Below, piece by piece: positions 5,785 to 9,184 of a stretch of 9,184 nt of DNA. Below the pieces are notes generated by a model, which saw only the letters and a program-made list of their open reading frames with translations, ran no database searches and was not told the origin of the DNA. Source of the stretch: Bacillota bacterium (GTDB taxonomy: Bacteria; Bacillota; Sulfobacillia; JAJZIM01; JAJZBP01); contig JAJZBP010000069.1 in NCBI GenBank assembly GCA_021798855.1, positions 1 through 9,184 of the forward strand, written 5' to 3'. Position numbers and translations under genes: made by a program. The number at the start of each line of letters is the position of its first letter. Position 1 is the stretch's first letter.

Positions 5785-6570
5785 TTGAACGAGGCGCGGA
5801 TAAAGGTTGCTTTGGCCGACGACAACCTTGATTTCTGCCAAATGATTGGTGATTTCCTGGGGAGGGAGAACGACCTGGAAGTGGTGGGCATCGGGCACAA
5901 CGGGCTGGAGGCCGTCTCCCTGGTTTCCGAGAAAAACCCGGATATCCTGGTTTTGGACATCATCATGCCCTACCTGGACGGGGTTGGGGTGTTGGAAAAA
6001 ATCCGGGGACTGAAACTGAGCCGCTGGCCGAGGACCATCATTCTGACCGCCTTCGGCAACGAAAGCGTGATCCAGCAGATCGTCGAACTGGGGGCGGACT
6101 ACTTCATCCTGAAACCCTTCAGCTTGGACGTGTTGGTGCAGCGGATCCGGCAACTGGCCGGGAAAATGGGGCTGACGGATACTGTCGCCCTGCCCCTGAA
6201 CCAGAACTTTTCCCACGCTTCGTCCTCCCTGGACAGCGAGGTGGCCAACCTGCTGCACGAATTCGGCATCCCGGCCCACATTCGGGGTTACCTTTACATC
6301 CGTGACGCCATCGTCATGGTCATCAACCGGGTGGAATTGATCAGCGGCGTGACCAAGGAACTCTACCCCAACATCGCCGAAAAATACAAGACGACGCCCA
6401 GCCGGGTGGAGCGGGCCATCCGGCACGCCATCGAGGTGGCCTGGAACAGGGGCAACGTCCAGTTCATGCACCAGTTGTTCGGCTATACGGTGAAGCAGGA
6501 GCGCGGCAAACCGACCAACTCGGAGTTCATCGCCATGGTGGCCGACAAAATCAGGATGTCTCGTCAATAA
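5785..6570 (+). CDS. spo0A: Spo0A, master response regulator of sporulation
   Basis: Phosphorelay end-point regulator that commits the cell to sporulation by binding 0A boxes. From the TTG at 5785 the product is 261 residues (Bacillus subtilis 267) and begins in register with the family (RIKVALADDN). Receiver domain: the acidic pair Asp12-Asp13, phosphoacceptor Asp58 in LVLDIIMP, the switch Thr in ILTAFG and Lys in LKPF. C-terminal Spo0A domain: LLHEFGIPAHIRGYLYIRDAI, then the recognition helix SRVERAIRHAIEVAW from residue 206 and the typical ending RGKPTNSEFIAMVADKI. Start choice is uncertain: AGGAAGGCGG ends 11 nt before TTG 5785. In-frame GTG 5761, TTG 5740 (AAGG 8 nt upstream) and TTG 5677 would add 8, 15 or 36 residues that look unlike the family. 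The gene ends in a strong terminator. Confidence 0.96.
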   Translation: MNEARIKVALADDNLDFCQMIGDFLGRENDLEVVGIGHNGLEAVSLVSEKNPDILVLDIIMPYLDGVGVLEKIRGLKLSRWPRTIILTAFGNESVIQQIVELGADYFILKPFSLDVLVQRIRQLAGKMGLTDTVALPLNQNFSHASSSLDSEVANLLHEFGIPAHIRGYLYIRDAIVMVINRVELISGVTKELYPNIAEKYKTTPSRVERAIRHAIEVAWNRGNVQFMHQLFGYTVKQERGKPTNSEFIAMVADKIRMSRQ

Positions 6571-6606
6571 AAAAGAAACCGCGCCGTTCGGCGCGGTTTC
6601 TTTTTT
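6569..6606. terminator. Bidirectional rho-independent terminator between spo0A and selD
   Basis: GAAACCGCGCC and its exact complement GGCGCGGTTTC (6575-6600) form a stem with a GTTC loop, flanked by AAAAAA (6569-6574) and TTTTTT (6601-6606). Both strands therefore show a GC stem plus T-run, serving spo0A on plus and lysR-selD on minus. It touches the stop codons of both genes. Confidence 0.95.
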
Positions 6607-7675
6607 ATCGGCCGACGCTGACGGCGCCCGCCTCACCTGCTACCAGTTCGCCGATGACGGCGGCGGAGCAACCGGCGTCGGTCAGGGTTGCGGCCACCTC
6701 CCCGGCGACGGCGGGCGAAACGGCCAGCAAGAGACCGCCGGAGGTCTGGGGGTCGCTCAGGATGTGGCGGAATTCCGGGGCGATCTGGGGGCGCCAGGAA
6801 ATAAAGTTTTCGGCATAGCGCAGGTTGTTCCTAAGGCCCAGGGAGATGGCTTCTTCGCGTCCGGCCAAGGCCGGGATTTCCGGAAACAAAAGAGGTATGG
6901 CGGCGGCGCTCAGACGGGCGCTGAGGCCACTTTGCCCAGTCAACTCATGCAAATGCCCCAAAAGACCGAAACCGCTGACGTCGGTGCAGGCGGTGACGCC
7001 GCGGCGCAGTGCACGGGCCGCTCCCCGGTTGGTCGAGACCAGGAAGGGGATCAGTTTGGCTTCCCATTCCTCCGCCAGGAATCCATGGTCCAGGGCGGTG
7101 ATGACCAGGCCGCTGCCCAGGGGTTTGGTCAGGAATAGGAGGTTCCCGGCCCGGGCGCCGCTCTTGGTGACCAGGTCCCGCGGGTGGACGAATCCGGTGA
7201 CGCTCAGGCCGTACTTGGGGGCGTTGTCCTCGATGGAGTGGCCGCCGGCGATGATTACGCCGGCTTCGGCGGCCGCCTGGGCGCCGCCGCGCAGGATTTC
7301 CTCCAGGTGCTGGAGGGGCAGGCTGCGGACGGGAAAACCGACCAGGTTCAGGGCGAAGGCCGGGGTTCCGCCCATGGCGTAGATGTCGGAGAGGGCGTTG
7401 GCGACGGCGATCCGTCCGAAGGCGTGGGGGTCGTTCACCACCGGAGTGATGTAATCAACGGTCTGCAGGACGGCCACTTCGTCCGAAAGGCGGTAGACCG
7501 CGGCGTCGGCGCCGATGCCGGTCAAGAGGTTGGGGTCGGAGGAGGGAGGGAGCCGGCGCAGAACCTGCGCCAGGTCGGCCTGGCCGATCTTGCAGGCTCA
7601 CCCGGAGCCGGGGGAGTAGGCGGTGAGGCGTATGGGAGGGATTTCGCTCCGGGCGCTCGGGGGAGAACCGGCCAA
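6605..7675 (-). CDS. selD: Selenophosphate synthetase SelD, selenocysteine-containing (in-frame TGA at 7598-7600)
   Basis: Makes selenophosphate from selenide and ATP, the selenium donor for selenocysteine and selenouridine. Without recoding the frame is split at TGA 7598-7600; reading it as Sec (U) restores a complete protein: IRLTAYSPGSGUACKIGQAD. U aligns with catalytic Cys17 of the E. coli enzyme (GAGCGCK) and the essential Lys is at U+3. Other conserved sites follow: ADAAVYRL, QTVDYITPV, NALSDIYAMGG, AGGHSIE, TDVSGFGLLGH and LSDPQTSGGLL. From TTG 7675 the length is 356 residues (E. coli 347), with U26, but no clear ribosome-binding site is seen. TTG 7792 has a strong GGAGGTG at good spacing and overlaps the lysR stop; it would add 39 residues with flat, non-coding-like codon-position composition. 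Same operon as lysR. An annotation that stops at TGA would miss the active site and wrongly begin inside the gene near 7525. Confidence 0.93.
7563..7597 (-). promoter_or_regulatory. Candidate bacterial SECIS element after the selD UGA
   Basis: Immediately after the TGA, GCCTGC (7597-7592) pairs with GCAGGT (7568-7563), including one G-U pair. Inside, after a 7-nt bulge, GCCAGG (7584-7579) pairs perfectly with CCTGGC (7574-7569) around a CCGA tetraloop. The position and length match bacterial SECIS hairpins, which lie within coding sequence directly 3' of the UGA and bind SelB. An alternative inner pairing TCGG/CCGA exists. Confidence 0.7.
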
Positions 7676-7717
7676 GCCACCGGGGGGCGAGTTCCGCCGG
7701 CTTTCCTCGCGCCGTTC

Positions 7718-7761
7718 GCGGGAATCCTCCCGCTGTCCCTCACCGGGAGCGGGGCTCCCGG
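7718..7761 (-). other. Two tandem hairpins between lysR and selD
   Basis: CCGGGAG and CTCCCGG form a 7-bp hairpin at 7743-7761, followed on the minus strand by GCGGGA and TCCCGC around a 4-nt loop at 7718-7733. They lie in the stretch 7676-7784, which has no clear coding signal. Without a T-run they are not typical terminators; they may be leader structures of selD or mRNA processing/stability elements. Confidence 0.4.
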
Positions 7762-7784
7762 CGGCAAGCGTGGGTGGATCGAAC

Positions 7785-8690
7785 TCAAACAACGGATGAC
7801 ACCTCCCCCGCGAACCGCTTGCCCAAGAGGGCGACGAAAGCCAGCGCTGCCGGAGGCAGACGTTCGCCCTTGGGGTGGGCGACGACCAATTGGCGGGAAA
7901 CCTGGCACCCCGGTCCGGAGGCGAGGCTGAGGCGTCCGCTCTCCAAGTCCGGTTTGACCGAACAGGCGGGCAGGAAGGCGAGACCCGCGCCGGCCGCCAC
8001 GGCCCCCTTGATGGCCTCGGTGCTGCCGAACTCCAGGATGTGGGCCGGGTGGAAGGCGGTGCGCTGGAAATGTCGCTCCACGGTTAGGCGGGTGTTGGAA
8101 CCGGGCTCGCGGATGAAAAAGGGCTGATTGCGCAGGGCTTCCAGGGAGGTGGAACCGCCGCCGGGGTTGTGTCCGGGGGGGGCCACCAGAACCAACCGGT
8201 CTTCGGCCCACGGTTCGACGCACAGGCCGGGGGGGATGACCGGAGGGGCGGCCAGAACCCCCAGGTCAACCGTTCCCTCGGCCAAAAGGGGCAGGATGGC
8301 CTGGGTGTTGGCGATGTGCACCCGGCACTGGATCCGGGGATGGTCCTGCCGGTAACGGGCCAGGATGGAACCCAGCAGGTAGTTGCCGGGGGTGGTGCTG
8401 GCTCCCAGGGACAGGCTCCCCGTCTCCAGGTTTTGCAGTTCGCGCAGGGCCACGACGGCCTCATCCTCCAAGCGCAGGATGCGCTCGGCCCGTTCCAGGA
8501 GCCGGCGCCCGGCTTCGGTCAGAACCGCGCCGCGGCCCCCGCGGACGAAGAGGGGAAGGCCGAATTCCCTCTCCAGGGCCTCGATGTGGCGGGACACGGC
8601 CGACTGGCTCAAGGTCAGATCGTCCGCCGTGCGGGAGAAATTTCCCAATTTGGCCAGGTGAACGAAGGTGCGCAGGTGGTAAAGCTCCAA
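7785..8690 (-). CDS. LysR-family transcriptional regulator, probably selenium-metabolism associated
   Basis: DNA-binding regulator of 301 residues, the normal LysR length. Residues 1-60 are the winged helix-turn-helix (LRTFVHLAKLGNFSRTADDL, then LSQSAVSRHIEALEREFG and LFVR). The linker helix ends near 88, and the effector domain starts at GSLSLGASTTPGNYLLGSIL (about 92-111) with the typical later motif LAEGTVDLGVL. The start is TTG 8690, with GGAGGG 8 nt upstream. Its stop overlaps the upstream candidate selD start (GTTGTTTGA). Adjacency to selD and the STTPGNYLLG region resemble the LysR regulators found beside selenium genes in Clostridia; this assignment is from memory of the family plus context. 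Ligand and targets are unknown. It probably controls its own operon through the dyad at 8728-8763. Confidence 0.9.
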   Translation of the reverse strand: MELYHLRTFVHLAKLGNFSRTADDLTLSQSAVSRHIEALEREFGLPLFVRGGRGAVLTEAGRRLLERAERILRLEDEAVVALRELQNLETGSLSLGASTTPGNYLLGSILARYRQDHPRIQCRVHIANTQAILPLLAEGTVDLGVLAAPPVIPPGLCVEPWAEDRLVLVAPPGHNPGGGSTSLEALRNQPFFIREPGSNTRLTVERHFQRTAFHPAHILEFGSTEAIKGAVAAGAGLAFLPACSVKPDLESGRLSLASGPGCQVSRQLVVAHPKGERLPPAALAFVALLGKRFAGEVSSVV

Positions 8691-8727
8691 GGGGACAACC
8701 CTCCGGGCCGTTATTGTGGACCATGTT

Positions 8728-8763
8728 ATGCATTAAACGCATCGACATACAACAAATGATGCG
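8728..8763. promoter_or_regulatory. LysR-box-like dyad, candidate operator of lysR-selD
   Basis: ATGCATTAAACGCAT (8728-8742) is a T-N11-A dyad, the LysR-box pattern, with arms ATGC and GCAT. A second dyad, CGCATC (8738-8743) with GATGCG (8758-8763), overlaps it and reaches the expected transcription start. Both lie just downstream of the lysR promoter, a position fitting negative autoregulation. Confidence 0.45.
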
Positions 8764-8768
8764 CTTGC

Positions 8769-8797
8769 AGTATAAACGGTTTTGCCTTAACTTGCAA
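8769..8797 (-). promoter_or_regulatory. Sigma-A promoter of lysR-selD
   Basis: On the minus strand TTGCAA (8797-8792) is separated by exactly 17 bp from TATACT (8774-8769). The -10 has 5 of 6 consensus bases and the -35 has 4 of 6. Transcription would start near 8762, about 70 nt before the TTG start. Confidence 0.7.
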
Positions 8798-8834
8798 GTT
8801 GAGGGGCGACGACGCTTGCCCCCGCTGGGGATCT

Positions 8835-8917
8835 GGTTCGGCGGAGAACGAATCCGCCGTTCTCAAGCAGCGGCGGGAGGGGCGAGGCTCCCGGTTCGGC
8901 GGAGAACGAATCCGCCG
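8835..8917. repeat. Two identical 25-bp direct repeats, each a hairpin
   Basis: The same 25 bp occurs at 8835-8859 and 8893-8917 (period 58). Each copy contains CGGCGGA and TCCGCCG around the loop GAACGAA. Between them CGGGAG (8874-8879) and CTCCCG (8888-8893) form another hairpin. They are the left part of a larger hairpin array. Confidence 0.85.
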
Positions 8918-9160
8918 CGCTTGCGCGGTCCGCTCGGCCGACGAGCGGTCTCCCCGATTAGGGGAGGGGAAGGGCACCAAATTGAGGCCTATGGGGAAGG
9001 TTCCCGGGTTCAAGGAACGGCTTGCCGTTCCTTCCTTGGAAATGGAGGGGTTCCGATTGCCGCGCTTGCGCGGTGTCCCCATCAGGGGCGGGAAGGGGAC
9101 CCACATGCCGATGGCATGAGGGGAAGGTTCCCGGGTTCAAGGAACGGCTTGCCGTTCCTT
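8839..9160. other. Non-coding hairpin array upstream of lysR
   Basis: About ten stem-loops lie nearly end to end in 322 bp. They include two CGGCGGA/TCCGCCG hairpins (8839-8859, 8897-8917), CCGCG-CTTG-CGCGG (8915-8928, 9060-9073), CCGCTCG/CGAGCGG (8930-8948), CTCCCC/GGGGAG (8950-8966) and the CTTG hairpins in the 65-bp repeat. Four use a G(CTTG)C closure, a known stable RNA tetraloop. No convincing gene is seen: the 127-bp period would shift any reading frame between units. Whether it is transcribed, and on which strand, cannot be told. Confidence 0.7.
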
Positions 9161-9184
9161 CCTTGGAAATGGAGGGGTTCCGAT
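8993..9184. repeat. 65-bp direct repeat at 127-bp period, running off the window edge
   Basis: Positions 8993-9057 and 9120-9184 are identical. Each copy contains a 9-bp hairpin, AAGGAACGG with CCGTTCCTT, closed by a CTTG loop (9012-9033 and 9139-9160). The 62-bp spacer carries CCGCG-CTTG-CGCGG (9060-9073), CCCC-ATCA-GGGG (9077-9088) and CATGCC-GAT-GGCATG (9104-9118). The second copy reaches the last base, so more units may follow. Confidence 0.9.

Noticed and set aside
5458..6636. 392-residue minus-strand frame across spo0A and its leader
   Set aside because: Fully antisense to the clear Spo0A coding region, spans the terminator, and has no family motif.
6605..7792. selD as a pseudogene broken by a nonsense mutation
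   Set aside because: The only stop is TGA, exactly at the catalytic Cys/Sec site, with a SECIS-like hairpin right after it and all other SelD motifs intact.
8799..9119. 106-residue open frame (+) across the hairpin array, and a 126-residue frame on the minus strand (8726-9106)
   Set aside because: The 127-bp repeat period is not a multiple of three, so the identical repeats fall in different frames; the sequence is dominated by perfect hairpins and matches no family I know.
8835..9184. CRISPR array
   Set aside because: Repeats are 25 and 65 bp with unequal periods, the spacers share hairpins with the repeats, and no cas gene is visible.

Overview
This window looks like a chromosomal segment of a high-GC, endospore-forming, anaerobic Firmicute of the class Clostridia (Peptococcaceae/Moorella-like gene content). 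The basis is the gene set itself: NAD kinase, ArgR, RecN, SpoIVB and Spo0A, a block that is a hallmark of sporulating clostridia, followed by a selenium-utilisation locus. No species is claimed. Many starts are GTG or TTG.

Layout. Positions 2-2425 (+) form a tight operon: the C-terminal part of a large protein, probably FtsA/PilM-like and cut by the left edge, then nadK and argR, with a 20-bp gap and an ATGA overlap. Positions 2426-2606 hold no gene but contain a nested inverted-repeat structure ahead of recN (2607-4274, +). spoIVB (4106-5350) lies on the minus strand, opposite to its usual orientation in this cluster, and its last ~56 codons are antisense to the end of recN. A gene-free leader of about 430 bp (5351-5784) separates it from spo0A (5785-6570, +). 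The leader carries a sigma-A-like promoter, a predicted three-way-junction RNA, a stem-loop and one perfect plus two near-perfect Spo0A boxes. A symmetrical terminator (6569-6606) serves both spo0A and the converging selD.

The minus-strand operon 6605-8690 is lysR-selD. selD is interrupted by one in-frame TGA at 7598-7600, exactly at the catalytic Cys position of selenophosphate synthetase. A good hairpin follows at once, so SelD is read here as a selenoprotein: an enzyme of selenocysteine synthesis that itself needs selenocysteine. The LysR regulator next to it fits the selenium-metabolism-associated LysR group. Upstream of lysR are a good promoter and a LysR-box-like dyad, and then (8830-9184, running off the edge) a non-coding array of hairpins and repeats, four of them closed by G(CTTG)C tetraloops, with a 65-bp block repeated exactly at a 127-bp period.

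The points most worth attention are the Sec-SelD with its candidate SECIS, the flipped spoIVB with antisense overlap, an ArgR whose arginine pocket motifs are all altered, the hairpin array, and the two unassigned RNA-like structures before recN and spo0A.
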